Source: Flavipsychrobacter sp. (GTDB lineage: Bacteria; Bacteroidota; Bacteroidia; Chitinophagales; Chitinophagaceae). Taken from it: DNA of 64,000 bases. The notes beneath the pieces were generated by a model that was not told where the DNA came from, did not search any database, and was given only the letters and a program-made list of their open reading frames with translations. Shown here in pieces: positions 8,531-17,563 of this stretch (the first letter of the stretch is position 1; each line of letters begins with the position of its first letter). The position numbers were made by a program, and so were the translations under genes. The stretch covers positions 124,001 to 188,000 of the forward strand of contig JAEUVF010000005.1 of the NCBI GenBank assembly GCA_016787265.1, read 5' to 3'.

Positions 8531-10818
8531 TACGAACAATGATTAAAAGGTTAGGATGTTGCCTGTTTTTTCTGCTTACTTACGGTTATGCCTCAGCGCA
8601 GTTACAACAGCAGGTTTCTACCAACCCTTCGAAAATGCTGGAGCTAATGAAAAAAGTGGCCAGCTGGCAGTTAAAAAACCCCACGGGAAAAGAATTGAAC
8701 TCCTGGGAATACGGACCTTTTTATATCGGGCTGATGGCTTTGCACAATGTGTCGGGTGAAGGCATTTGGCTGGATTCCATCAAGGCGATGGGAGAAAGAG
8801 TAAATTGGGAAACGGTACCGCGACCATACGATGCCAATGTGCTGGCAATTTCCCAGGTATTTATTGAGTTGTATGAAAAAGACAACAACAAAAAATATGT
8901 TGACAAATCGCGCTTTGTGATGGATGCACCCATGCGCAGAGAACTGGAGCCGGATATTACCTTCGACAAAAACAAATACTGGTGGGAATGGTGGTCCTGG
9001 TGCGATGCAATTTTTATGGCACCGCCTGCTTATGCGCGCATGGCAACAGTATTCAATGAGCCCAAATACATGGATTTCATGATACAGGAATTTAAACGTA
9101 CTTCCACTTACTTGTATTCAAAAAAGGATAGCCTCTATTTTAGGGATGATCGTTTTTTCACCATGAAATCGACCAACGGACAACCAATTTTCTGGTCGAG
9201 GGGGAATGGCTGGGTACTTGCCGGATTGGCGCGTGTGTTGCAATACCTTCCAAAGCAGCATCCGGACTATCCATATTTTTTGAATCAGTACAAAGAAATT
9301 GCCTATAAGATCAAACGGCTGCAGATGAAGAATGGTTTCTGGAGTCAGAGCCTGCTGGATCCGGAAAATTATCCGCAGAAAGAATCCAGTGGAACCGGTT
9401 TCTATGTGTATGCCATGACCTGGGGTATTAATCAGGGCATATTACCGGCAACGAAATTTGGAATAACAGTGGAGAAAGGATGGAAGGCTTTACAGGAATC
9501 AGTGCATCCCAATGGAAAACTTGGCTATGTTCAGGAAGTGGGCGATGCCCCAACTGATGTTAGTTTTGATGATACTGAAACCTATGGTACCGGTGCTTTT
9601 CTCCTGGCAGGCTCTGAGCTGGTGACCTATTTTAAAAATGGCAGAAAGCCCCTGGTTAGCAAAAGTGTCTCAGGTGAAGAAGATCGTGCGTATACGATTC
9701 AGTTATTACAGGAGATTTCCGATCCGGTAATCAGACCATTGAGTGAAGAAAGGCTGCACAAACAATTTCCGCGTAAAGATTGGGAAACCAGGGAAAGCAA
9801 TATTGAAACCTCCCCGCTTCAGGCATTTGGACGCTCCTTATCGGGTTTGGCGCCCTGGCTTTCGCTCGGGGCTGATGAAACAAAGGAGGGGAAGCTGCGG
9901 TCAGCCTACATTGATCTTGCCCGGAAATCACTGATAAATGCCACCAATCCGAGCTCAGCTGATTACCTGTTTGGTCCACCTACACAGGAAAGAATTGTAC
10001 ACGCAGCTTATATCGCTTATCCATTGCTGTTAGCTCCAAAACAATTGTGGGATCCACTTACACAGGAGCAGCAAAAAAATATCATTGCAGCATTAAAAAC
10101 CCATCGATTATTCAAACCCAATAAGAGCAATTGGCTATTGTTTCCGGCAATTATTGAAACAGCTATCTTCCGGTTTACAGGAGATGCCAACCTGAAAACA
10201 ATCCGGTACGCTGTCAAAAAAATGGATGAATGGTATTTGGGTGATGGGCTTTATGGAGATGGTCCGGATTTTCATCGCGACTATTACAACAGTTATGTCA
10301 TACATCCATTGCTAATAGAAACCATTCGTCAATGTTCCTCTCTTGGCCTGAAGGTCAAAATTTCTCTTGAAGAAAGTGTTGAGCGCGGAAAACTTTATTC
10401 GAAACTGATTGAGAATATGATCTCTCCAGAAGGAACCTTTCCGGTTACAGGACGTTCTTCGGTTTATAGAATCGCTGCCCTGCAACTTCTGGAATACCTT
10501 GCCTTTCGGGATGATTTCATTCCTGCTACTTGTTCACCCGGAGCAACCCGGGCAGCTATTACAGCAGTAATCAGGAATATGATGTCAATGCCTGGTACAT
10601 TTGATGAAACCGGCTACCTGAATGCGGGAATTGTTGGAGAACAGGTAAATGCTAGGGATTATTACAACTATACCGGTGCGCTGTATATGTGTATGGTCGG
10701 ACTTACACATCTGGGGATTCCGGCCGAAAAGGCTTTCTGGCAGGAAGAAGCAACTGCATGGACACAACAACGAATCTGGAATGGAGAGAATCTGTCTGGT
10801 CAGGAAATTTTTAAATAA
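8527..10818 (+). CDS. GH105 unsaturated glucuronyl/galacturonyl hydrolase fused to DUF2264
   Basis: The 763-residue exported protein carries two (alpha/alpha)6-type modules. Residues about 30-385 match GH105 (YteR/RhiN-like), which hydrolyses the unsaturated uronyl residue that lyases leave; the segment WWSWCDAIFMAPPAYARM holds the expected catalytic Asp. Residues about 395-755 match DUF2264 (SPLQAFGRSLSGLAPWL, DGLYGDGPDFHRDYYNSYV), a family common in sugar-degradation loci but of unproven activity. The signal peptide is MIRTMIKRLGCCLFFLLTYG ending near ASAQ. It overlaps the preceding gene by 4 bases and its stop abuts the stop of the convergent regulator with no gap. The fusion suggests two sequential steps on one lyase product. 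Confidence 0.88.
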   Translation: MIRTMIKRLGCCLFFLLTYGYASAQLQQQVSTNPSKMLELMKKVASWQLKNPTGKELNSWEYGPFYIGLMALHNVSGEGIWLDSIKAMGERVNWETVPRPYDANVLAISQVFIELYEKDNNKKYVDKSRFVMDAPMRRELEPDITFDKNKYWWEWWSWCDAIFMAPPAYARMATVFNEPKYMDFMIQEFKRTSTYLYSKKDSLYFRDDRFFTMKSTNGQPIFWSRGNGWVLAGLARVLQYLPKQHPDYPYFLNQYKEIAYKIKRLQMKNGFWSQSLLDPENYPQKESSGTGFYVYAMTWGINQGILPATKFGITVEKGWKALQESVHPNGKLGYVQEVGDAPTDVSFDDTETYGTGAFLLAGSELVTYFKNGRKPLVSKSVSGEEDRAYTIQLLQEISDPVIRPLSEERLHKQFPRKDWETRESNIETSPLQAFGRSLSGLAPWLSLGADETKEGKLRSAYIDLARKSLINATNPSSADYLFGPPTQERIVHAAYIAYPLLLAPKQLWDPLTQEQQKNIIAALKTHRLFKPNKSNWLLFPAIIETAIFRFTGDANLKTIRYAVKKMDEWYLGDGLYGDGPDFHRDYYNSYVIHPLLIETIRQCSSLGLKVKISLEESVERGKLYSKLIENMISPEGTFPVTGRSSVYRIAALQLLEYLAFRDDFIPATCSPGATRAAITAVIRNMMSMPGTFDETGYLNAGIVGEQVNARDYYNYTGALYMCMVGLTHLGIPAEKAFWQEEATAWTQQRIWNGENLSGQEIFK

Positions 10819-11691
10819 TCATTTCTGTTTACTAACCTTTGTTTTGTACTCTCTTGGACTGGTGCCGGTTATCTTTTTAAAGGACTTGGTGAAATTGGAA
10901 AAGGTCTTGAATCCGCTCCTGTAGCAAATATCGGTTATAATGGAATCTTCTTTGATCAGTTCACGGCAGGCGTAACTGATTCGCAGTTCACTAACAACCT
11001 GTATAAAGGTTTTGTTATATCGTTTTTTAAAATACTTGCAAAACGCCGCTTCATTCATACAGGCAACAGAAGCCACTTCAGTTAAACTGATATCATCCAG
11101 ATAATTGGACATAATATAATCATAGACCCGGTTCATACGGTGATTCTCAAAATCGTATGATTTGGAAATCTTTCCTTCGGTAGAAAGCAATTCCACATTT
11201 TTGGAAACAGCAATTTCATGCAGGATTTTCAATAGCAGTGAAATCCGGTCGGGCCCACTGGCATGAAGTAATTGCTGCATAAGTTCAACTAGCTTTTCAA
11301 ATGTATCACCCTTTATGCTTAAGCCTCCTGAAGCTCTTTCCAGTAGCTGTTGTATTTCATAATTTTCGGGAAGATCAAACAGTCGGATTCCATTGAATTC
11401 GGAATCAAATTTTAATACTATCGACTTCACTGCATCTTCCGCTCTGGTACCGTGTGAGTCATCATTATTATGCCAGTGATGCGGCAGATTTTTTCCTACC
11501 AGCACCATATCCCTGTCGGAGAAATCGCTGATATGATTGCCGATAAATCTGGAGCCGCTTCCTTTGAGTATAGCAGTTAATTCATATTCGTTATGAAAAT
11601 GGTAGGGAACAGTGAAGCCAGGCCGTATACGCTCTTCAATACTGAAAGAGTAATTGGAGGAAGTGATCTGTTTAATATGAATCGGTTTCAT
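10819..11691 (-). CDS. AraC-family transcriptional regulator with cupin sensor domain
   Basis: The 290-residue protein has an N-terminal cupin-like sensor (PYHFHNEYELTAIL, NLPHHWHN) and a C-terminal AraC DNA-binding domain with two helix-turn-helix units (SLTEVASVACMNEAAFCKYF; ITDICYRSGFKTFSNFTKSF followed by GTSPREYK). Start ATG 11691 is chosen because the sensor domain begins there; the frame is open further upstream without homology-like sequence. It is the only regulator in region 1, sits between the lyase genes and the eight-gene catabolic operon, and points away from the latter, so it is the natural candidate to control both. There is no hybrid two-component or ECF/anti-sigma gene nearby, unlike many such loci. 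Confidence 0.9.
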   Translation of the reverse strand: MKPIHIKQITSSNYSFSIEERIRPGFTVPYHFHNEYELTAILKGSGSRFIGNHISDFSDRDMVLVGKNLPHHWHNNDDSHGTRAEDAVKSIVLKFDSEFNGIRLFDLPENYEIQQLLERASGGLSIKGDTFEKLVELMQQLLHASGPDRISLLLKILHEIAVSKNVELLSTEGKISKSYDFENHRMNRVYDYIMSNYLDDISLTEVASVACMNEAAFCKYFKKRYNKTFIQVVSELRISYACRELIKEDSIITDICYRSGFKTFSNFTKSFKKITGTSPREYKTKVSKQK

Positions 11692-11769
11692 AATCGACGG
11701 CAAACGATGTTCTTGCAATCTACCGAAAAAACCAATGAACGGCAACCCCATCCGACATATTAAATACGG

Positions 11770-11777
11770 CAAATATA
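11770..11777 (-). promoter_or_regulatory. Possible -7 element (TATATTTG) for the araC-type gene
   Basis: On the minus strand this reads TATATTTG, an exact match to the Bacteroidota TAnnTTTG -7 consensus, about 78 bases before the regulator's start codon. A TTTG lies only 13 bases further upstream instead of the usual 17-23, so the -33 element is not convincing. Support is the single motif. Confidence 0.35.
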
Positions 11778-11881
11778 GTCGTCCTTTTTGCAAATAATTG
11801 AACGCCTTAAGGGAAGAAATAGATAGTTATTTGCTTATATAGAAATAACCGATCTGTTTACTCATATAGCTGAAATCTTTT

Positions 11882-12652
11882 ATGGAAGGAATAAAACAGA
11901 AATTGCAAAGAGGCGACATCGTATTAGGTACGTTTTTAAGTCTCGGAAATCCAATTACCACCGAAATGATTGCTCAGGCTGGTTTTGATTGGGTTGTCAT
12001 AGACCTTGAACATGGCATGGGTGATGAGCAGGCTGCTCTTCACCAGATTCTGTCTCTCAAAAATTCAAACACAACTGCAATAGTCAGAGTGGAAAGCCAC
12101 CAGAAGCAACGAATTCACCGCGTACTGGATTTTGGTGCAGGAGGAATCATGTGTCCGAGGGTAGATAATTCAGAAGATGCATCCCTGGCAATCAGTGCTA
12201 TGAAATATCCACCCGCAGGAATTCGGGGAGTGGCTAAAATGATACCTGCTGCCGGGTATGGATCAGATTTTGATGCGTATTGCCAGGTTACTGAAACTGA
12301 TTTGTTGGGTATCATCCAGATTGAAACGGTTAACTCCCTGCACCACCTGGATTCAATTGCTGCGGTAGAAGGGGTTGATGTATTATTTATCGGTCCTTCT
12401 GATCTGTCAATGTCTCTTGGCATATTCGGCCAAACCGATCATCCTGTTTTTATTGATGCACTTAAAGCGATTATAGCGGCGGCCCAAAAAGCCGGAAAAC
12501 ATACCGGGATACTGATTGCGGACCCTGCTGAGACACAAAAATATGCGGCATTGGGCATTCGATGTATTGCATGTGGTACAGAAGCTGGTTTTCTAATGAA
12601 AGGGGCACGCACTACAGTACATACCATGCGGCAGGCAATTACAACTATGTAA
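11882..12652 (+). CDS. HpcH/HpaI-family class II aldolase (2-keto-3-deoxy sugar-acid type)
   Basis: This family performs metal-dependent retro-aldol cleavage of 2-keto-3-deoxy acids to pyruvate plus an aldehyde; well-known members act on 2-keto-3-deoxy-L-rhamnonate, 5-keto-4-deoxy-D-glucarate (GarL) and 4-hydroxy-2-ketoheptanedioate. The 256-residue cytoplasmic protein shows the (beta/alpha)8 pattern: DWVVIDLEHG near residue 40, QIET near 142 (metal-binding Glu) and GPSDLSMSLG (metal-binding Asp). It is the first of eight co-directional genes; the next is 30 bases away. The following GarR-like gene makes a GarL-like aldolase giving pyruvate and tartronate semialdehyde the leading guess, but substrate is inferred. 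Confidence 0.9.
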   Translation: MEGIKQKLQRGDIVLGTFLSLGNPITTEMIAQAGFDWVVIDLEHGMGDEQAALHQILSLKNSNTTAIVRVESHQKQRIHRVLDFGAGGIMCPRVDNSEDASLAISAMKYPPAGIRGVAKMIPAAGYGSDFDAYCQVTETDLLGIIQIETVNSLHHLDSIAAVEGVDVLFIGPSDLSMSLGIFGQTDHPVFIDALKAIIAAAQKAGKHTGILIADPAETQKYAALGIRCIACGTEAGFLMKGARTTVHTMRQAITTM

Positions 12653-12682
12653 AAAGAATTTTACTAAAATTAAACTGACGAA

Positions 12683-13561
12683 ATGCTAACATCCGCTATC
12701 GGATTTATCGGGCTCGGAATTATGGGTCTGCCCATGGCCGGCAATTTGATTAAAGCTGGTTATACATTATTTGTTTATGATATAAATGCTTCATCCGTTG
12801 CAATGCTCACAAAACTTGGCGCAAGGGCATGCAGTTCTCCAAAGGAAGTAGCAACCAGCGCCGACATTATTATTTGCATTGTACCGGACACTCCGCATAT
12901 CAGGGAAGTAGTATTTGGTGCGGAGGGAGTGGCTGCTGGTATTGCTGCCGGTAAGTTGTTCATAGATATGTCAACCATTGACGCGTCAACTGAAAAAGAA
13001 ATAAATGAATGGCTGGTAAAACTTGGCGCTGATAGCCTGGATGCACCTGTTTCGGGAGGTGAAAATGGTGCAATTGAAGCATCTCTCTCCATCATGGTTG
13101 GGGGTAGTAAAACCGCGTTTGAAAGAGCTTTACCTGTTTTGGAGGTAATGGGTAATAAGGTGAATCATATGGGAGGCATTGGTGCCGGACAAATCACTAA
13201 ATCCTGCAACCAGATAGCGACAGCCCTTACAACGCAGGGGATTATTGAAGCATTTACCCTTGCAGGTAGTGCGGGAATAGATTTGGTCCGCCTCCGGGAA
13301 GTGATGTTGGCTGGTTTTGCCAATAGCAGGGCCTTGCAAATAAGTGGAGAGAAGATGGTCCGGAAAGATTTTTCTCCCGGTTTTAAGTTACAGCTATACC
13401 GAAAAGATCTGCGCATAGCCAGGGCCGTTGCAGCCGATGCATCCCTTCATTTACCAGGAACAGGATTATTATTTGATGAAATGGATAGCCTCGTTTCTGC
13501 AGGCAAAGGAGACTTGGATTTCAGCGCCCTGATTCAAATTTTTGATAACCAAAACGGATAA
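12683..13561 (+). CDS. 3-hydroxyisobutyrate dehydrogenase/tartronate semialdehyde reductase-like
   Basis: This is a beta-hydroxyacid dehydrogenase. The 292-residue protein begins with a Rossmann motif GFIGLGIMGLPMAGNL; the second strand ends in YDIN, whose Asp favours NAD(H) over NADP(H). The substrate-binding DAPVSGGENGA lies near residue 117 and the catalytic Lys is in GAGQITKSCNQ near 170. Family members include GarR/GlxR (tartronate semialdehyde to D-glycerate) and 3-hydroxyisobutyrate dehydrogenase. Placement directly after an HpcH/HpaI aldolase mirrors the garL-garR arrangement and supports reduction of the aldol product. Nine bases separate it from the next gene. Confidence 0.88.
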   Translation: MLTSAIGFIGLGIMGLPMAGNLIKAGYTLFVYDINASSVAMLTKLGARACSSPKEVATSADIIICIVPDTPHIREVVFGAEGVAAGIAAGKLFIDMSTIDASTEKEINEWLVKLGADSLDAPVSGGENGAIEASLSIMVGGSKTAFERALPVLEVMGNKVNHMGGIGAGQITKSCNQIATALTTQGIIEAFTLAGSAGIDLVRLREVMLAGFANSRALQISGEKMVRKDFSPGFKLQLYRKDLRIARAVAADASLHLPGTGLLFDEMDSLVSAGKGDLDFSALIQIFDNQNG

Positions 13562-13570
13562 TCTGCATTT

Positions 13571-14578
13571 ATGACTGCTATCCCTAAAATATTTATTTCT
13601 GAACCGATCAATAAACGCGGAATGGACATTCTGGGTGATCAGGTGGAAATTTTGCTGGCACCTGATACTAAAAAAGAAACTGCGCTGATAATGATCAAAG
13701 ATGCCGATGCTGCTATCCTAAGGGCAACCACCCGCTTTGATAGTGAGGTAATTGAAGCCGGTTTAAAATTAAAAGCCATTGTTAGAACAGGTGTGGGACT
13801 TGACAATGTTGATATGAAGTGTGCGGGCGAAAAAGGGATATATGTTTGTAATACGCCCGGCACCAACGATGAAACCGTTGCAGAACATGTGGTAGCAATG
13901 GTAATGGCTTTGTCCAAGCAGGTGATTGGTATGGATCGTGCGGTACGTGAACAGCGCTGGCAGGAACGGTTTTCACCTATGCAACGTGATGTCAAGAATA
14001 AAATCCTGGGCATTATCGGACTGGGAAAAACCGGTTTGGCAACTGCTCGTTTCTGCAGCAACCTGGGTATGAAAGTCGTAGCTTATGATCCCTATGTAAA
14101 GAATCCCTTGCCGGCTGTTTCACAAACAGATGACCTGGATGAACTATTCAGCACGTCAGATTTTGTAACCCTGCATTGCCCCTCAACACCCATCACTCAC
14201 CGTATGGTAGGTAAGCGATTGCTGAAAATGATGAAACCCAGTGCCTGTCTGATAAATGCATCACGTGGCGATCTGGTTGAAGAAGAAGCCCTGGTCAAAG
14301 CATTATCGCATAATCAAATAGCTGGGGCTGCTATTGATGTTTTTGAACGAGAACCATTACCGGCAGGCCATCCCCTTATGGCTTTCTCAAATGTGATATT
14401 GTCACCACATGTTGCCGGATCCACTACAGAATCGAATGAACGAATTGCAACCGCTGCAGCACAGGCTGTAATGGATACACTTGCAGGCCTGGTGCCGAAA
14501 CATATTTGTAATCTGGACTATTTTCCGAAAGATAAAAAAGACAAACTGCTGCATGACTCAGGATATTCATTTAGCTGA
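13571..14578 (+). CDS. D-2-hydroxyacid dehydrogenase (phosphoglycerate dehydrogenase-like)
   Basis: This NAD-dependent D-2-hydroxyacid dehydrogenase has 335 residues, short compared with regulatory SerA because it lacks an ACT domain. Visible features are VRTGVGLDNVD, the nucleotide-binding GIIGLGKTGLATA followed by VVAYDP (Asp favouring NAD), the catalytic Arg in INASRGDLVEEEAL, and the Glu/His pair region ending in HVAGSTTESNERIA. In the operon it could oxidise or reduce a glycerate- or hydroxypyruvate-like intermediate from the aldolase/GarR branch; a serine-biosynthetic role is possible but less likely in this context. Its 3' end overlaps the next gene by 26 bases. Confidence 0.85.
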   Translation: MTAIPKIFISEPINKRGMDILGDQVEILLAPDTKKETALIMIKDADAAILRATTRFDSEVIEAGLKLKAIVRTGVGLDNVDMKCAGEKGIYVCNTPGTNDETVAEHVVAMVMALSKQVIGMDRAVREQRWQERFSPMQRDVKNKILGIIGLGKTGLATARFCSNLGMKVVAYDPYVKNPLPAVSQTDDLDELFSTSDFVTLHCPSTPITHRMVGKRLLKMMKPSACLINASRGDLVEEEALVKALSHNQIAGAAIDVFEREPLPAGHPLMAFSNVILSPHVAGSTTESNERIATAAAQAVMDTLAGLVPKHICNLDYFPKDKKDKLLHDSGYSFS

Positions 14579-15875
14579 TATACCTGTACGATATCAGCCT
14601 GATGTATGCATCATTGGCGGAGGAGCCGCAGGTGTATCGGCTGCAATTGCTGCAGCCCGTTGTGGTTTGTCTGTATTAATTATAGAAAGATATGGTTTTT
14701 GTGGCGGGGCATCGGTGGCAGGCCTCAGTGGTACAATTTGCGGCCTTTTCAGCAGCGGGAAAAACATTCAGCAGATTGTATTTGGGTTTGCAGATGAATT
14801 TTACAAGGCATTAATCCGTCGAAACGGTGTTACAGCCCCCGTTCCTTTTGGCAAAACAGTATTGGTGCCACACGATGCCTTTTCCTGGAAACGTACGGCA
14901 GATGATTTGCTCCAGTTGCACAATTGTCAGGTATTGTATCATACCCAATTCCTGCAGGCATCTTTGAACGAAAGTGGTAATGTAAGCAGCCTTTTGCTTA
15001 AAGGAATGGATGGATTTTTCCTGGTAAATCCGCGCTTCGTTATAGATGCATCCGGCGATGCAGAACTGGTATATTCAATCGGAACTGCTACCTATTATGG
15101 AAAAAATGGAAACGTTCAAACGCCCACCATGATTTTTAAAATGGGTAATGTTGATATGGCCAGCTTTTCCAGAGTAGATCCTGATTCAATAAATAGGAAG
15201 GTTGCTCAAGCGCACCATTCCGGTAAATACAAGCTGCCCCGTCATCATGTTTACCTGTTTCCGTTACCCCACTCAGGCGAAGTATTATGTAATATGACAA
15301 AGATTACTTACCCGGATGGTCGTGTGCCAATAGGAACTAATTCAGAAGATATGAGCTTTGCAGAAATGGACGGACGTCGTCAGGCAGAAGAATATGCAAG
15401 GTTTCTTACCGATGAAATAGATGGTTTTGAACAGGCATATCTGAACGATACAGGTTGTCAGGTAGGCATCAGACAAACCCGGTCAATTGAAGGAATTCAT
15501 AAACTTAGTAATGAAGATGTGCTGCAGGCTAAAAAATATAAAGATGCGATATGTCTTTCATCCTGGCCGATAGAACTACACGGTGCAGACAGGTTGCAGA
15601 TTCATTATCTGGACAACGACTATTATACGATCCCATTTGAATCTCTTGTACCGATTGGTGCAACCAATTATATGGTAGCCGGACGATGTTTATCTGCCGA
15701 ACATGAAGCACTGGCTTCTGCCCGTGTAACGGCGCAATGCTTTGGAATGGGCTATGCGGCAGGTGCTGCTGCTGCTTTGTCATTACAGGAGAAACTGCCT
15801 GTAAAAAATATTTCGGGATCCGCTGTAGCAAAGTGGATGAAATCAAAAAAACTTAAGAACGCATATGAGCAATAA
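14553..15875 (+). CDS. FAD-dependent oxidoreductase (FAD_oxidored type)
   Basis: The 440-residue flavoprotein starts with DVCIIGGGAAGVSAAIAAAR and a glutamate-ended second strand (LIIERYGFCGG), the usual ADP-binding fold, and continues with RFVIDASGDAELVYSIGT and a C-terminal FAD-contact segment (MVAGRCLSAEHEALASARVT). It resembles the FAD-dependent oxidoreductase group often annotated in carbohydrate loci of Bacteroidota and Planctomycetes, whose reaction is generally unknown. No signal peptide is present. ATG 14553 was chosen over the upstream open frame because it immediately precedes the Rossmann fold. It overlaps both neighbours (26 and 11 bases), strong evidence for co-translation. Likely role: oxidation of a hydroxyl on the sugar acid, inferred from context only. 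Confidence 0.82.
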   Translation: MTQDIHLADIPVRYQPDVCIIGGGAAGVSAAIAAARCGLSVLIIERYGFCGGASVAGLSGTICGLFSSGKNIQQIVFGFADEFYKALIRRNGVTAPVPFGKTVLVPHDAFSWKRTADDLLQLHNCQVLYHTQFLQASLNESGNVSSLLLKGMDGFFLVNPRFVIDASGDAELVYSIGTATYYGKNGNVQTPTMIFKMGNVDMASFSRVDPDSINRKVAQAHHSGKYKLPRHHVYLFPLPHSGEVLCNMTKITYPDGRVPIGTNSEDMSFAEMDGRRQAEEYARFLTDEIDGFEQAYLNDTGCQVGIRQTRSIEGIHKLSNEDVLQAKKYKDAICLSSWPIELHGADRLQIHYLDNDYYTIPFESLVPIGATNYMVAGRCLSAEHEALASARVTAQCFGMGYAAGAAAALSLQEKLPVKNISGSAVAKWMKSKKLKNAYEQ

Positions 15876-17544
15876 GCTGCGAAGTAATTTTGAAGAAGGG
15901 AGTACCCGCTGGGCGGTACGACGTGCCCAGTGGATTGCCATGGGTATTGCCGAATCGGACTTTGCAAAACCAAAGATTGCAGTTATAAACTCTTCATCCG
16001 GATTATCTGTTTGTTATCAGCACCTGGATGAATTTTCTAAACTTACTCAGGATGCCATTCGCGAAGCAGGTGGTCTCCCATTTGAAATAAATACGATCGC
16101 TCCATCTGATTTTGTAACATCTGCAGGAAAAAAAGCACGTTACCTGATGCCCACCCGCGATCTGATGGTGAATGATATTGAAGTAATGATGGAAGGCGCG
16201 GTGCTGGATGGGATGATTTTACTCTCTTCCTGTGATAAAACCACACCGGCACATCTGATGGCAGCAGCCAGACTGAATATTCCTGCTCTGGTTATTCCAT
16301 GCGGGTATCAGTTAGGAGGCAATTGCCACGGAAAGCAGGTGGATATAGAAGAAGTTTATAAAGGTGTGGGGACCCTGCTGATGGGTAAAATGAACGTGGC
16401 AGATATGGAAGAGTGGACTCGTTGTGCAATCAAAGGACCGGGAGTATGCGCCGGAATGGCTACAGCAAATTCCATGCATTGTCTGGCCGAAGCGCTGGGT
16501 ATGGCACTCTCGGGAACCACGCCAATTCGCGCAGCAGGCGATAAACTGCGTGAAGTGGTTCGACAGGCGGGTCAACAAATTATTTCATTGGTAGAAAAGG
16601 ATATTCGCCCAAGAGATATATTAACCATCAAAGCATTTGAGAATGCAATCCGGGTGGCAATATCTATTGGTTGTTCAGTCAATACCGTTCGTCATTTATC
16701 CGCTATTGCTGTTGAAGCCGGACTGGACATTGATGTGGTGGCAATATTTGAACAGGAAGCAGCCCAACTCTCCCAAATAACACAGATCAGGCCAAATGGT
16801 CCTGATAGAATTGAGGATCTGGATCGTGCCGGAGGTACGCGTGCTGTATTGTTTCAATTACGGCATCTGCTGAATGAAACGGTAATGACAGTGAATGGTC
16901 AATTATTATCAACCCTGTTGAAAGAGGAAATTGTGATCGATGATAAAATCATTCGTCCCACTGATAAGCCTTTCCGGCCAGAACCCGGCCTGACAATTAT
17001 CAGAGGAAATCTGGCTCCTTCCGGCGCCATCGTTAAGCTTTCCGGCATCGGTACCGGTAACCGGATATTTGAAGGTCCGGCCAGGGTTTTCAACGATGAA
17101 GATCTTGCGATGATGGCCTTGTCTGAGGGCAGGATAAACGATGGTGACATTGTTATATTGCGAATGATGGGGCCGGTAGGCGGACCGGGAACAGTATTCG
17201 CCTGTAGTTTTATGGCTGCATTAAGTGGTGCAGGAAAAGGAGCAACGGTAGCAGTGGTTACGGATGGTGAGTTATCCGGCCTTAACAAAGGCATCACGAT
17301 TGGACAGGTAATGCCGGAAGCAGCATGTGGTGGTCCACTTGCTATTGTAGAAGAGGGCGATCTGATCCGGATTGATTTACACGCAAGAAAAATCGATCTT
17401 CAAATAAATCCGGATTTGTATGCGCAACGAATGGAACAATGGCAGCCGCCTGTTCGTACACTCGAAAACAACTGGCTGAAGATATATGCAGAAAACGTAA
17501 TGCCAATTGAAAAAGGGGCAGTTCTTGGAAAGAGAGGGGGATAA
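15865..17544 (+). CDS. IlvD/Edd-family dehydratase (sugar-acid or dihydroxy-acid dehydratase)
   Basis: This iron-sulfur dehydratase family removes water from 2,3-dihydroxy acids to give 2-keto-3-deoxy acids. The 559-residue protein keeps three cysteines at the positions expected for cluster ligands: SVCYQHL (near residue 52), SCDKTTPAHL (near 118) and GPGVCAGMATANSM (near 195). The C-terminal beta-barrel part contains VAVVTDGELSG and ends in a typical DLIRIDLHARKIDL segment. Branched-chain amino acid synthesis genes are absent, while an aldolase for 2-keto-3-deoxy acids lies in the same operon, so a sugar-acid dehydratase (arabonate, xylonate or related type) is favoured. It overlaps the FAD oxidoreductase gene by 11 bases. 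Confidence 0.88.
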   Translation: MSNKLRSNFEEGSTRWAVRRAQWIAMGIAESDFAKPKIAVINSSSGLSVCYQHLDEFSKLTQDAIREAGGLPFEINTIAPSDFVTSAGKKARYLMPTRDLMVNDIEVMMEGAVLDGMILLSSCDKTTPAHLMAAARLNIPALVIPCGYQLGGNCHGKQVDIEEVYKGVGTLLMGKMNVADMEEWTRCAIKGPGVCAGMATANSMHCLAEALGMALSGTTPIRAAGDKLREVVRQAGQQIISLVEKDIRPRDILTIKAFENAIRVAISIGCSVNTVRHLSAIAVEAGLDIDVVAIFEQEAAQLSQITQIRPNGPDRIEDLDRAGGTRAVLFQLRHLLNETVMTVNGQLLSTLLKEEIVIDDKIIRPTDKPFRPEPGLTIIRGNLAPSGAIVKLSGIGTGNRIFEGPARVFNDEDLAMMALSEGRINDGDIVILRMMGPVGGPGTVFACSFMAALSGAGKGATVAVVTDGELSGLNKGITIGQVMPEAACGGPLAIVEEGDLIRIDLHARKIDLQINPDLYAQRMEQWQPPVRTLENNWLKIYAENVMPIEKGAVLGKRGG

Positions 17545-17563
17545 AAGATAATTTAGTGTTGTT

